The notes under the pieces are model-generated. The model saw nothing but the letters and a program-made list of their open reading frames with translations. It was not told the DNA's origin and did not search any database. Of a stretch of DNA of 64,000 nt, positions 34,241 through 43,001 are shown in pieces (the stretch's first letter is position 1; every line of letters starts with the position of its first letter). The position numbers and the translations under genes were made by a program. The DNA is taken from contig CAZKBB010000002.1 in the NCBI GenBank assembly GCA_964550935.1, forward strand, positions 33,316 through 97,315. The letters run 5' to 3'. This DNA is from JBCBSP01 sp964550935. GTDB taxonomy: Bacteria > Pseudomonadota > Alphaproteobacteria > Caulobacterales > Maricaulaceae.

Positions 34241-36841
34241 TCAGGCTGCGTCCTGGGCGGGGTCGCCGGACTTGGCCGCGCCAGGCTCGGCGGGCAGGGT
34301 GAAGGACACGGTGGTGCCCTTGCCGAGCACGCTGTCGATGCGCAGCGAGCCGCCATGCATCTCCACCAGCGATTTCGACAGGGCGAGCCCGAGGCCGGAG
34401 CCCTGGTGGCTCTTGGCGTGATGGCTCTCGATCTGCTCGAACGCGACGCCGAGGCGCGGCAGGGCGTCTTCGGGGATGCCGATGCCGGTGTCGGCGACCT
34501 GGAGCACGATCCCGTCGGCCGCATGGAAGCCGCGCACCACCACGCGCCCGCCCTCGGGCGTGAACTTCACCGCATTGGACAGAAGGTTCAGCACCACCTG
34601 CTTGACCGCGCGCGGATCGGCGGCGATCTCCGGCAAGTCCTCGCCCTCGACCTTCAGCACGATGTCCTTTTCCTCAGCGCGCGCGCGCATGAGGCGGATG
34701 CACTGCTCGATCAGCTCGCCGGGGCGGACCGGCTCGCTCTGAAGCACCATCTTGCCGGCCTCGATCTTGGACATGTCCAGGATGTCGTTGATCAGGGCCA
34801 GCAAGTGCTGACCGGACTCGTGAATGTCCTGGATGTAGCCGTGATAGCGATCGTCCCCCAGAGGGCCGAACATCTCCTTGAGCATCATCTCGGAGAAGCC
34901 GTTGATGGCGTTGAGAGGGGTGCGCAGCTCGTGGCTCATATTGGCGAGGAATTCCGACTTCGATCGGTTGGCCTCCTCGGCGCGGATCTTCTCCTCTTCG
35001 TATTTCGAGGCGAGCTCCTGGATCTGGGCGCGCGAGCGCTCCAGATCTTCCACGGTCTGGCGCAGCTCGCTTTCCGAGCGCACCAACACCGACTCCTGCG
35101 CCTTCAGCGCGCTGATGTCCGCGCCGACGCTGACCAGCCCGCCCTCGGCGGTGCGCCGCTCGGAGTAGTGCAGCCAGCGCCCGTCGGCGAGTTCGAGCTC
35201 GTAGGCGCCGGCGCTTTCGCCGTCCTCGTTCGCGTGCACGTCCTTGATCGCGCGTCCGGCGCCGGCCTCCACGGCCTCATACGCCATGCCGGTCTTGAGC
35301 TGACCGTCCGCAAAGCCGAAGAACTCGCGGAACTTCCGGTTCCACAGGACGAGCCGGCGCCGTGAGTCCCACAGAACGAAGCTTTCGGTCATGGACTCCA
35401 GCGCCGCGCGCAGGCGCGTCTCGGCCGCGGCCACGCGCGCCTGCGCGCCCTTGCGCTCGGTGATGTCGATCGCCACGCCCACGATGCGTCGGGTCGAGCC
35501 GGCTTCGGGCGGCAGCGGACGCCCGCGCATGTGCAGCCAAACCGGCAGGCGCAAGGCGCGCACCTCCACGTCGACCTCTTCGCCGCCGGCCGCGCCGCGC
35601 AACGCCGCGCGCAGCCGCGCGCGGTCGTCCTGGGAAAGCAGGGCGAGAAAGTTCGCACCGGTCAGAAGTTCTTCCTGGGACCCGCCGACCATGCGCGACA
35701 GCGAGCCGGTCATGTAGACGTCGTCGGCGTCGAGATCCCAGTCCCACACCCCGCAGCGCGCGCCCTCGATCGCCAGGCGCAAGCGGTGCTCGGAGGCGGC
35801 CAGGCGCGCCTTGGTGGCGTTAAGCTTGGACATGTGCGCCAGGAGCAGAGCGGCGAGCACGACCGCGACAATGAGCGGGCCGATACCGAGAAGCAGGTAG
35901 AACAACACCGTGCGGCGCCAGGCCGCCCCGTCCAGCGCGGCTGGCCCGAGCGTGTAGGTCTGCAACGGCGCGTCGGCGAGCGCGGCGAGACCCAGGATAT
36001 GCTCGGCCCTGTCCACCGAAGCGCCCGACAGCGCCCCGCCGTCGCGCGCGATGGCTGCGGCGCGTTCAGGGTCGACCCCGACGCGTGCTGCGGCGAAGGG
36101 CGCGCCCGAGACCGGCGCGGGCGGATGCAGGGCGAGGGCGCGGCCCTCGGCGTCGGCGAGGATGGAGACCTGATCGTCCCGCCAGGCCGGCAGAAGCGTC
36201 TGCGGCGCGGTGCGCGCAATCAGGACGCCGACCCGATCGGGCGCCAGGCGCACCGGCTCCACCGTGGCGATCCAGGGCTCCGCTCCGCCGGTGATCGCCG
36301 CGACGCCTGATGGCTCGGCGAGCGCCGCATCGGCGGCGGCGCGCGCTGATGTGGTGAAGCGCTCGCTCGCGATGATGTCGCCGTCCGGCGGCAGGAAGGC
36401 GGCCGCGTCGATGTAGGGAGAGCGGGTCATCGCATCGAGCCGGCTTCGAAGCGCGTCGGCGCGGACGTTTTCGCGGTCCGCCCCGCTTGAAGCGGAAACC
36501 TCTGCGGCCGCCAGCGCCAGCGCGCCACGCACTTCGGCCAAGCGCGCCGAGACCCGCTCGGCCAGGAAGGCCGCGGTGCGCGCCTGGGAGACTTCCGCCT
36601 CGGTGATCGCGGCCAGGCGCTCGTCATTGACCTTGGCTGCGATAATCAATGCGAAGAAAGCGATGAAGCCGCCGACGGCCAGGAGTACTGTGCGCGGGCT
36701 CAGCATCTCAGGATCGACCCGGTCGGCCTGCCGCGTCGCGTGCGAGCGCGCTCGCGCGCGTGAGCGCCCCTTAGCGGTCGCCCCCGGCGCGGCCTCGTCG
36801 CCGCCGGGCCCGGCGGCGCGCGCGGCGCGGCGTCGAATCAT
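34241..36841 (-). CDS. pleC: PleC/DivJ-type PAS sensor histidine kinase
   Basis: An 866-residue membrane kinase. After a basic N-terminal stretch come membrane helix 1 (about 48-70), a periplasmic domain (71-310), helix 2 (311-337), two PAS domains (about 350-462 and 472-580), a coiled coil, and HisKA with H637 in NMSHELRTPLNAINGFSEM. The ATPase domain contains NLLSNAVKFTPEGG, ADTGIGIP and GSGLGLALSK. The layout and the LNAINGFSEM motif match Caulobacter PleC (about 840 residues), which acts on DivK and PleD in cell-cycle control; orthology is inferred. The start at 36841 is uncertain: ATG 36706 would begin just before helix 1. Confidence 0.75.
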   Translation of the reverse strand: MIRRRAARAAGPGGDEAAPGATAKGRSRARARSHATRQADRVDPEMLSPRTVLLAVGGFIAFFALIIAAKVNDERLAAITEAEVSQARTAAFLAERVSARLAEVRGALALAAAEVSASSGADRENVRADALRSRLDAMTRSPYIDAAAFLPPDGDIIASERFTTSARAAADAALAEPSGVAAITGGAEPWIATVEPVRLAPDRVGVLIARTAPQTLLPAWRDDQVSILADAEGRALALHPPAPVSGAPFAAARVGVDPERAAAIARDGGALSGASVDRAEHILGLAALADAPLQTYTLGPAALDGAAWRRTVLFYLLLGIGPLIVAVVLAALLLAHMSKLNATKARLAASEHRLRLAIEGARCGVWDWDLDADDVYMTGSLSRMVGGSQEELLTGANFLALLSQDDRARLRAALRGAAGGEEVDVEVRALRLPVWLHMRGRPLPPEAGSTRRIVGVAIDITERKGAQARVAAAETRLRAALESMTESFVLWDSRRRLVLWNRKFREFFGFADGQLKTGMAYEAVEAGAGRAIKDVHANEDGESAGAYELELADGRWLHYSERRTAEGGLVSVGADISALKAQESVLVRSESELRQTVEDLERSRAQIQELASKYEEEKIRAEEANRSKSEFLANMSHELRTPLNAINGFSEMMLKEMFGPLGDDRYHGYIQDIHESGQHLLALINDILDMSKIEAGKMVLQSEPVRPGELIEQCIRLMRARAEEKDIVLKVEGEDLPEIAADPRAVKQVVLNLLSNAVKFTPEGGRVVVRGFHAADGIVLQVADTGIGIPEDALPRLGVAFEQIESHHAKSHQGSGLGLALSKSLVEMHGGSLRIDSVLGKGTTVSFTLPAEPGAAKSGDPAQDAA

Positions 36842-36894
36842 GTCAGGTAGACTAAAGTCGCCCGCTTGGGCGCGTCCACACGCTTGAAGGCGCG

Positions 36895-37455
36895 TTAACC
36901 GGTTCGAGCCGCGTCTTGGGCGGCGTCCTGACCCTCCGGCACGCTTTCATCGCCGGAAGCGTCAGCCTCAAGCTTATCCGCGCGGCGTTCCTCGCCAGCG
37001 TAACCGAAGCCTTCGCGTCGGCGCCGGTCCGGCCCGAAGAAGCGCGGCGTGCGCACGAAGGGGCGCGGCTCGTTGATCACCGCGCACAGCTTCAGCCAGA
37101 GTTGGTGTGCGTTCAGCGGTTTCGCGCAGACCTCCGTCACCCCGGCGTCGCGCGCGGCGATGATGCGAGAGCGCTCGGTGTAGGCGGTCAGCATGATGAT
37201 CGGGATGTAAGGGTTGCCACTGTCCGATCCGGTGCGCACGAGCTTGGTGAACTCCAGCCCGTCGAGCAGTGGCATGTGGAAGTCGACGATGATCAGGTCG
37301 ATGGGCTCGGTGCGCGCGATATCGAACGCGTCCCCGGCGTCGCGGCATTCGTAGACTTTCATAATCCCGAAGCCGCGCAGCATCTGGCGTATGATCGACA
37401 TCATGTGGGCGTTGTCGTCGACGATGAGGACGTTGACGCGGCTTAGATCGGCCAT
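36895..37455 (-). CDS. single-domain response regulator with C-terminal tail
   Basis: A 186-residue protein: CheY-like receiver (residues 8-130) with acidic pair in VDDNAH, phosphoacceptor D58 in LIIVDFHMPL and lysine in CAKPLNA. After the receiver comes a conserved tail FVRTPRFFGPDRRRRE and an acidic disordered end. It has no output domain. The FFGPDRRRR tail recurs in stand-alone receivers of alphaproteobacteria. Its gene is 53 bases upstream of the PleC-like kinase on the same strand, so a phosphotransfer link is plausible but unproven. Confidence 0.85.
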   Translation of the reverse strand: MADLSRVNVLIVDDNAHMMSIIRQMLRGFGIMKVYECRDAGDAFDIARTEPIDLIIVDFHMPLLDGLEFTKLVRTGSDSGNPYIPIIMLTAYTERSRIIAARDAGVTEVCAKPLNAHQLWLKLCAVINEPRPFVRTPRFFGPDRRRREGFGYAGEERRADKLEADASGDESVPEGQDAAQDAARTG

Positions 37456-37562
37456 GGGCGCTCTCGTAATGCGTGTAGGAAGCAGCGTCGGCTCGCGGGG
37501 TTAGCGAGCCCTCAAGGGCCTGAGCCGAAACGCAGCGCGGTCAAGGCGCCTGCTGCATAATC

Positions 37563-38132
37563 CTATGCCGCTCGATCTTCAGATTCGGCTGGTTCCGAGC
37601 GCACCATGCGCGCCAGCTCCTTCGCGCGCCGGGCGAGATCGGCGATCTCGCCGCCCGCCTCGGGCGTCTTGCTGACCGCGCGCGCCAGCGTCTCCGCGAG
37701 CGCCAGGAGCCGCGGCGCGGCGGCGATGAGCCGGGCCTGCGCTTCGATGCGCGCCGGATCGCGATCGTATTCGGCCCCCGGCACGCGCCAGCCGCCCCAG
37801 TCGTTTTCGTCCGTGACCACGACCGGGAAGGTGCCGGGCACGGGATGGTGGGCGCACTCGCCCTCGCTCTGCCATTTGTTCTTCGCGCGCATCAGGCGCC
37901 AATGGCCGGCATCGAGACCTGCGCGCTCCTCCTCGGCGAGCTCGTCGGCGGCGAAGTCGCGCCCCAGCCCGCAGTCGTAGAAGATGTTCACCGGCTCTTC
38001 GAGATCTTTGACCCACTGGGGCTTGACCTTCTCCACCGCCGCCCAGATGCCCACCGGGCGCACGAACACGCGCTGATGCTTCTGAAACCGGGCTTTGGCC
38101 AAGGAACGCTCCTTGCGTTGCGAAGCGGCCAT
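37563..38132 (-). CDS. conserved hypothetical protein, 189 residues
   Basis: No named domain is recognised. The N-terminus is basic (RKERSLAKARFQKHQR), then VFVRPVGIWAAVEKVKPQW, a central FYDCGLGRDF and the well-defined block CAHHPVPGTFPVVVTDE with NDWGGWRVPGAEYDRDP (about 90-125), and a helical tail (RLIAAAPRLLALAETLA). The CAHHP cysteine and histidines could bind metal, but no family knowledge supports this. I recall similar proteins in Caulobacterales genomes. It is monocistronic, divergent from dusA, with a 116-base intergenic region between them. Confidence 0.75.
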   Translation of the reverse strand: MAASQRKERSLAKARFQKHQRVFVRPVGIWAAVEKVKPQWVKDLEEPVNIFYDCGLGRDFAADELAEEERAGLDAGHWRLMRAKNKWQSEGECAHHPVPGTFPVVVTDENDWGGWRVPGAEYDRDPARIEAQARLIAAAPRLLALAETLARAVSKTPEAGGEIADLARRAKELARMVRSEPAESEDRAA

Positions 38133-38248
38133 GATGACGCGCCGGCGCTGAAACCGGCGTTAAGGCTTGCGGTTGAGAAACGCTTACTGACGCCTGCGCG
38201 ACCCGCGCGGTTTGCGCATCGTGTCGCGCCGGCTTATCTCACCGCCCC

Positions 38249-39247
38249 ATGACGCAAGCGCGCGATATCGACCGGCGGCTCTCGGTGGCGCCGATGATGG
38301 ACTGGACGGACCGGCATTGCCGGGCCTTCCACCGCGTCCTCACACGCCGAACCCTGCTCTACACCGAGATGGCGGTCGACCAGGCCGTTCTGAAGGGCGA
38401 TCGGGACCGCCTCATCGGGTTTGACGGGGCCGAGCATCCAGTGGCGATCCAGCTCGGCGGCGCGGATCCCAAGGACCTCGCCGAAGCCTCGAAGATCGCA
38501 GAAGATTTCGGATACGCCGAGATCAATCTCAATGTCGGCTGCCCGTCCGACCGGGTGCAGTCGGGCCGCTTCGGCGCATGCCTGATGCGCGAACCGGAGC
38601 TGGTGGCGGCGTGTCTTCACGCGATGCGTGAAGCGGTCTCGGTCCCGGTCACCGTCAAGCACCGCCTCGGCGTTGACGACCAGGACCCGGAAGCGACGCT
38701 GTTCGGCTTCGTGGAGACGGTCGCGAAGAGCGGGGTGACCACCTTCATCGTCCATGCGCGAAAAGCCTGGCTCAAAGGCCTGAGCCCAAAGGAAAATCGC
38801 GACGTCCCTCCGCTCGACTACGCGCTCGTGCGGCGCTTGAAGTCGGCCCGGCCGGAGCTTGAAATCCTGCTCAACGGCGGCCTTCAGGATTTAGGCCAGG
38901 CCATTGAAGAAGCCCGCAATCTCGACGGCGCGATGCTGGGCCGCGCGGCGTATCATACGCCCATGGTGTTGGCCGAAGCGGATACGCGCGTGTTCGGCGA
39001 GGCGTGCGATCCGGTCGCCGATCCGGTCGAGGCGGTCGACGCGTATCGCCCGTATGTCGAGCGCCGCCTTCAGGAGGGCGTGAAGCTGCACGCGATCACG
39101 CGCCATATGCTCGGCCTGTTCGCCGGCCGGCCCGGCGCGCGGGGCTGGCGCCAGGTCCTGTCCAGCGAGGCGAACAAGCCCGGCGCGGACTGGCGCGTGG
39201 TCGAGGCCGCGCTCGACGCGGTGGCGCCGGGGCGGCAAGCGGCCTGA
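38249..39247 (+). CDS. dusA: tRNA-dihydrouridine synthase A
   Basis: A 332-residue FMN enzyme that reduces uridine in the tRNA D-loop, mainly at U20/U20a in DusA. The TIM barrel begins LSVAPMMDWTDRHCRAF; the catalytic cysteine is C98 in LNVGCPSDRVQSGRFGACLM; VTVKHRLGVDD and FIVHARKAWLKGLSPKENR are further DusA-type signatures. C-terminal helical domain includes ITRHMLGLFAGRPGAR. The stop overlaps the next gene start (TGATG, 39245-39249). Confidence 0.95.
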   Translation: MTQARDIDRRLSVAPMMDWTDRHCRAFHRVLTRRTLLYTEMAVDQAVLKGDRDRLIGFDGAEHPVAIQLGGADPKDLAEASKIAEDFGYAEINLNVGCPSDRVQSGRFGACLMREPELVAACLHAMREAVSVPVTVKHRLGVDDQDPEATLFGFVETVAKSGVTTFIVHARKAWLKGLSPKENRDVPPLDYALVRRLKSARPELEILLNGGLQDLGQAIEEARNLDGAMLGRAAYHTPMVLAEADTRVFGEACDPVADPVEAVDAYRPYVERRLQEGVKLHAITRHMLGLFAGRPGARGWRQVLSSEANKPGADWRVVEAALDAVAPGRQAA

Positions 39248-40059
39248 TGGAGGCCTACCTTCCGCTCATCGCGGTGCTCGGGGTCACGGGCATGTTCGCC
39301 GGTCTGATCGCCGGGCTGTTCGGCATCGGCGGCGGCGTGGTGATGGTGCCCGCGCTCTACTTCTCCTTCACAGCGCTCGGCTATGAGACGCACGCCATGC
39401 AGGCCGCAGTGGGCACCTCGCTCGCCGTGATCGTGGCCACGGGGCTTCGCTCTGTGTCGGCCCACCACAAGCGCGGCGCGGTCGACGTTCAGATCCTGAA
39501 AACCTGGTCGCCCTGGATCGTCGCCGGTGCGATCGCCGGTTCGGTCATCGCCGACCTGGCGCCCAGCGACGCGCTGACCGCTCTGTTCGGGATCGTCGCG
39601 CTTGTGCTTTCAGCGCAATTCTTCTTCGGCCGGCCGGACTGGCGCCTGGCCGAAACCATGCCCGGCGGCGCGGCGCGGGCGAGGCTCGGCGCGTTGATCG
39701 GGGTTCTGTCTGCGCTGATGGGCATCGGCGGGGGCGTGTTCGGCGTGACGCTGATGACGCTGTGCGGCAAGCCGATCCACGTTGCGGTCGCGACCTCCGC
39801 AGGTCTCGGGGTTGCGATCGGCGCGGCGGGGGCGGTCGGCTTCATCGCGGGCGGGCTGGGCGAGGTCGAGCGCCCGCCGTTCTCACTCGGCTACGTCAAT
39901 CTGGTCGGCTTCGCCGTGCTGGCGGCGTCAGCCTATTTTCTGGCGCCGGTCGGGGCCCGGCTGGCGCACAGCCTTAACGCGGCGCGGCTGCGCCAGGCCT
40001 TCGCGGTCGGGCTGGTGCTGGTCGCGTTGAACATGCTGCGCGAGGCGTTTCTGGTTTAG
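39247..40059 (+). CDS. TauE/SafE-family membrane permease
   Basis: A 270-residue protein with about eight membrane segments and the two TauE/SafE repeat motifs: GLIAGLFGIGGGVVMVPAL (near 22-40) and LMGIGGGVFGVTLM (near 158-171). These proteins export sulfonates, sulfite or related anions, or are uncharacterised; the substrate here cannot be told. It is translationally coupled to dusA by the TGATG overlap, although no functional link is evident. Confidence 0.88.
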   Translation: MEAYLPLIAVLGVTGMFAGLIAGLFGIGGGVVMVPALYFSFTALGYETHAMQAAVGTSLAVIVATGLRSVSAHHKRGAVDVQILKTWSPWIVAGAIAGSVIADLAPSDALTALFGIVALVLSAQFFFGRPDWRLAETMPGGAARARLGALIGVLSALMGIGGGVFGVTLMTLCGKPIHVAVATSAGLGVAIGAAGAVGFIAGGLGEVERPPFSLGYVNLVGFAVLAASAYFLAPVGARLAHSLNAARLRQAFAVGLVLVALNMLREAFLV

Positions 40060-40070
40060 CGGCGAAAGCC

Positions 40071-40235
40071 TTAAGCCAGACTCAGCCCGACCACGTGCGC
40101 GATTGCAGCGGCCACCGCGAAGATCACCGTCCACGCGAGCAGATACTGGATCATGCGTCCCGGCCGGCGGCGGAACAGCCACCAGCTCGCCAGGACGACG
40201 TAGATCAGAAGCGCCACGAGATAGACCGCGCCCAT
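40071..40235 (-). CDS. 54-residue membrane protein downstream of the DUF1289 gene
   Basis: A small open frame: ATG at 40235-40233 follows the DUF1289 stop by one base (TGAGATG) and ends at TAA 40073-40071. The product has two hydrophobic segments, MGAVYLVALLIYVVLASWWL at the start and YLLAWTVIFAVAAAIAHVV near 31-49, split by a basic loop RRRPGRM. The positive loop and coupling to the upstream gene support a real two-helix membrane protein. Function unknown. Confidence 0.65.
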   Translation of the reverse strand: MGAVYLVALLIYVVLASWWLFRRRPGRMIQYLLAWTVIFAVAAAIAHVVGLSLA

Positions 40236-40236
40236 C

Positions 40237-40425
40237 TCACGCTCTCCGCTTGCGATAGGCCGCCTCGCGGTCCTTCAGCCGGCCGCGCACCGACTGGCGC
40301 TCGGCCTCGCTCATCGCCGTCCAGCGGCCGAGCTCGTCGAGCGTTCGAAAGCAGCCCACGCAGAGCGACCGCTCAGGGTCGACGAGGCAGACCTTCTTGC
40401 AGGGGGACCAGATGGGTGCGCTCAT
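40237..40425 (-). CDS. DUF1289 small cysteine-rich protein
   Basis: A 62-residue DUF1289 protein. It shows SPCKKVCLVDPERSLCVGC, i.e. CxxxC and CxxC pairs likely to bind a metal, followed by RTLDELGRWTAMSEAER, the family signature. ATG 40425 is preferred because an AGGG lies just upstream on the minus strand and the family begins SPIxSPCxxVC; the frame is open to 40464. Function of DUF1289 is unknown. A two-helix membrane protein follows immediately. Confidence 0.88.
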   Translation of the reverse strand: MSAPIWSPCKKVCLVDPERSLCVGCFRTLDELGRWTAMSEAERQSVRGRLKDREAAYRKRRA

Positions 40426-40556
40426 GACCCTATGATAGGTGGACCGGACGCCGGTGCAGCGCAAGCGCTGGTCATCGCGAACGTGCGCGAATAGTTTGAC
40501 ACGTCGATGACGGCGCGGGGGCGGGCTCCACGTTCGCCGGGGGACGGGCGCGGGCC

Positions 40557-41837
40557 ATGGACGACCTCACACTGCAGCTTCGCAGTCTTGCGGGCGTGTT
40601 CGCCTTCGTGGCGATCGCCTGGGCGTTCGGACCGCGCAAGACCCTGCCCTGGAGGCTGATCGCGGGGGCGGTCGCGACGCAGTTCGTCATCGCCGTCGCG
40701 CTTTACAGTTTCGCGCCCACGCGGGCGTTCCTGGCCTCGCTCACCGGCGTCGTCGAAGTGCTCCAGGCCGCCACCACGCAAGGCACCAGCTTCGTGTTCG
40801 GCTATCTCGGCGGGGGCGAGAGCCCCTTTCCTGTGATCGAGGGACGCGAGGGTCTGACCTTCACCTTCGCCTTCCAGGCCCTGCCCATGGTGATCGTGCT
40901 CTCGGCGATCTCGGCGCTGTTGTGGCGCTGGCGCATCCTGGAGTTCGCCGTGCGCGGCTTCGCGGCCCTGTTCCGGCGCATCCTGAACCTCTCCGGCGCG
41001 GCCTCGCTCGGCGCGGCGGCGAACATCTTCCTCGGCATGACCGAGAGCCCGGTGCTGATCCGGCCCCGCCTGCCGTCGATCTCGCGCTCGGACCTTTTCT
41101 TGATCATGACGGTGGGCTTCTCCACCGTCGCGGGCTCGGTGATGGCGATTTACGTCAGCCAGCTCACCGGCGTTTTGCAGGACGCAGCCGGCCACATCCT
41201 CACCGCATCGCTGATCTCGGTGCCGGCTGCAGTATTGCTCGCGCGCGTGATGCATCCCCAGGACGAGGAGGGCGGCCCTTCGGTGAAGGAGAAAATTCCC
41301 GTAGAGCTCTACCAGTCATCCATGGACGCGCTGACCACCGGCGTGAACGACGGCGTGCGTCTGTTCATCAACATCATCGCCATGCTCTTAGTGTTCACCG
41401 CGCTGGTGGCGCTGGTGAATTTCTCGCTCGCCGCGACACCGGACGTGTTCGGCGCGCCGCTAAGCGTGGAGCGAATTCTCGGCTGGGTGTTCGCGCCGAT
41501 GGTCTGGCTCGCCGGCATCCCATGGGCCGAGGCCCAGGATGCGGGCTCGGTCATGGGCTTCAAGACCGCGCTGAACGAGATCTTCGCCTACGCCGAGCTC
41601 GCCGCGCGCGCCGAGGACCTCTCCCCGCGCACCACCCTGATCATGACCTATGCGGCGTGCGGCTTCGCCAACTTCTCCTCGGTGGGCATCCTGGTGGGCG
41701 GACTAATCGCCGTGGCGCCGTCGCGGCGCGCCGACATCCTGGCGCTCGCCCCGCGCGCGCTGATCTCCGGCACCCTCGCCACGCTGATGACCGGGGCGGT
41801 GATCGGCGCCTTGCCCGGTGGCCTGTTCGGGCTCTGA
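40557..41837 (+). CDS. NupC-type concentrative nucleoside transporter
   Basis: A 426-residue CNT-family proton- or sodium-coupled nucleoside importer with about 8-10 membrane segments. Typical features are TTQGTSFVFGYLGGGESPF (near 70-88), FAFQALPMVIVLSAISALL, the substrate-site GMTESPVLIRPRL (near 160-172), LMTVGFSTVAGSVMAIY and, near the C-terminus, TYAACGFANFSSVGILVGG. Monocistronic; a short hairpin with TTTT follows at 41852-41870. Substrate range (pyrimidine versus purine) cannot be judged from the sequence. Confidence 0.92.
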   Translation: MDDLTLQLRSLAGVFAFVAIAWAFGPRKTLPWRLIAGAVATQFVIAVALYSFAPTRAFLASLTGVVEVLQAATTQGTSFVFGYLGGGESPFPVIEGREGLTFTFAFQALPMVIVLSAISALLWRWRILEFAVRGFAALFRRILNLSGAASLGAAANIFLGMTESPVLIRPRLPSISRSDLFLIMTVGFSTVAGSVMAIYVSQLTGVLQDAAGHILTASLISVPAAVLLARVMHPQDEEGGPSVKEKIPVELYQSSMDALTTGVNDGVRLFINIIAMLLVFTALVALVNFSLAATPDVFGAPLSVERILGWVFAPMVWLAGIPWAEAQDAGSVMGFKTALNEIFAYAELAARAEDLSPRTTLIMTYAACGFANFSSVGILVGGLIAVAPSRRADILALAPRALISGTLATLMTGAVIGALPGGLFGL

Positions 41838-41851
41838 GCGCTTACCAAAAC

Positions 41852-41870
41852 TGCGCGATTAGCGCACTTT
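41852..41870 (+). terminator. short hairpin after the nucleoside transporter gene
   Basis: TGCGC (41852-41856), loop GATTA and GCGCA (41862-41866) form a perfect 5-pair stem followed by CTTTT. It may be a weak terminator of the transporter gene, or an operator for the HTH protein that starts 68 bases later; the sequence does not decide. Confidence 0.35.
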
Positions 41871-41933
41871 TCAGCGATGCAGATCGTTCGGTCGCCGTCC
41901 TCCGAGCGCAACGTGAAGCGGTGAGCGTAAGGC

Positions 41934-42260
41934 ATGAGCGATGACGCATTCAACTTCGGCGATGCGATGATCGCGGCGCTCGAAGACGCGGTGCGCTGGA
42001 AGAACGGCGAGATCGCGCTGCCCGTGATCAACCTCACGCCGGATTACGGCGCGCCCATCCGGGCCCTGCGAAAAAAGCTCGGCTATCGTTCGCGCGCGGC
42101 GTTCGAGAAGGCCTACGCCATTCCGGCCAAGACGCTGCAGAACTGGGAGCAGGGCCGCGGCGCGCCTGACCAGGCCGCGCGCGCCTATTTGCGCGCCATT
42201 GAGGCCGATCCGGAGGGCGTGCGCCGCGCGCTGGAGAAGTCCGACGCCGGCGGGCTCTAG
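41934..42260 (+). CDS. HTH (XRE-type) antitoxin-like regulator without visible toxin
   Basis: A 108-residue protein: N-terminal acidic part, then IRALRKKLGYRSRAAFEKAY and IPAKTLQNWEQGRGAPDQAARAYL (about 42-85), the helix-turn-helix pattern of HigA/RelB-associated antitoxins. Usually a RelE/HigB-type toxin precedes such genes, but the 96 bases between the transporter and this gene contain no toxin frame. It may be a lone regulator, or the survivor of a lost toxin-antitoxin pair. Its stop overlaps, tail to tail, the acetyltransferase stop by four bases (CTAG, 42257-42260). Confidence 0.8.
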   Translation: MSDDAFNFGDAMIAALEDAVRWKNGEIALPVINLTPDYGAPIRALRKKLGYRSRAAFEKAYAIPAKTLQNWEQGRGAPDQAARAYLRAIEADPEGVRRALEKSDAGGL

Positions 42261-42979
42261 TCGCCGCGTCGGGGCAACAGCTTCGAGCGCAGCCAGCCGA
42301 GCGTGGAGTTGCCGCGCAGCTGGTCGCGATAGGCGCCCTCCATGAACCGGTCGAAACCCTCGACGTCGGCCATCATGTCCGCGCGGGTCCTGAACGGACC
42401 GTCGGGATCCAGCGTCTTGACCGGCGCGGCCGGCGCGCCGGCGGCCACCACGTTGGCGGGGATGTCGCGGGTGACCACGCTGCGCGCGCCGATCACGGCG
42501 TTGTCGCCGATCGTCACGCCCTTGCACACCATCGCCCCGTCGCCGATCCAGACATTGCGCCCGATGACGACCGGGCGCGCCTCTGGGCGCGGATCGGTGC
42601 GGTCATAGAGCCCGTGCCAGTCGGAATCGGTCACCGTGGCGGACTTGGCGAACAGGCAGGCCTCGCCGATCTCGATCGAGCGCGCGGCGAGAATGCGGCA
42701 GCCCCCGGCGAAAAAGCAGTGAGCGCCGATGCGGATCTCGCCCGGCGCATCGGCCGGCGACCAGACCGTGAAGCTCACCGGCTGGTCCGAGCGCGAGACC
42801 ACGTGCAGCGCCTCTCCGGCGGTCACGTTCGGGCCGAACACCTCCACATTCCAGGGCCGCACGACCTTGGCGTGACCGCCCAGCGCTTCAAAGTGCGGCT
42901 CCAGAAAACGGCGCGTCCACCAGTTCTCATAGGCCTCCCACAGGCCGTGCATCCAGTAGGGGCGGTGGTCGCGGCGCAT
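42257..42979 (-). CDS. hexapeptide-repeat acetyltransferase (CatB/WbbJ-like)
   Basis: A 240-residue left-handed beta-helix enzyme. Hexapeptide repeats are clear from about 80 to 190: IRIGAHCFFAGGCRILAARS, IEIGEACLFAKSA, VVIGRNVWIGDGAMVCKGVT, IGDNAVIGARSVVTRDIPAN, followed by VVAAGAPAAPVKTL. The loop DSDWHGLYDRTDPRPEARP holds the likely catalytic histidine. Acetyl-CoA is the usual donor; the acceptor may be a sugar of surface polysaccharide. It is divergent from the DUF3253 gene. Confidence 0.88.
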   Translation of the reverse strand: MRRDHRPYWMHGLWEAYENWWTRRFLEPHFEALGGHAKVVRPWNVEVFGPNVTAGEALHVVSRSDQPVSFTVWSPADAPGEIRIGAHCFFAGGCRILAARSIEIGEACLFAKSATVTDSDWHGLYDRTDPRPEARPVVIGRNVWIGDGAMVCKGVTIGDNAVIGARSVVTRDIPANVVAAGAPAAPVKTLDPDGPFRTRADMMADVEGFDRFMEGAYRDQLRGNSTLGWLRSKLLPRRGD

Positions 42980-43001
42980 CGGGGTCCTTAACTAGGGCGG
43001 C

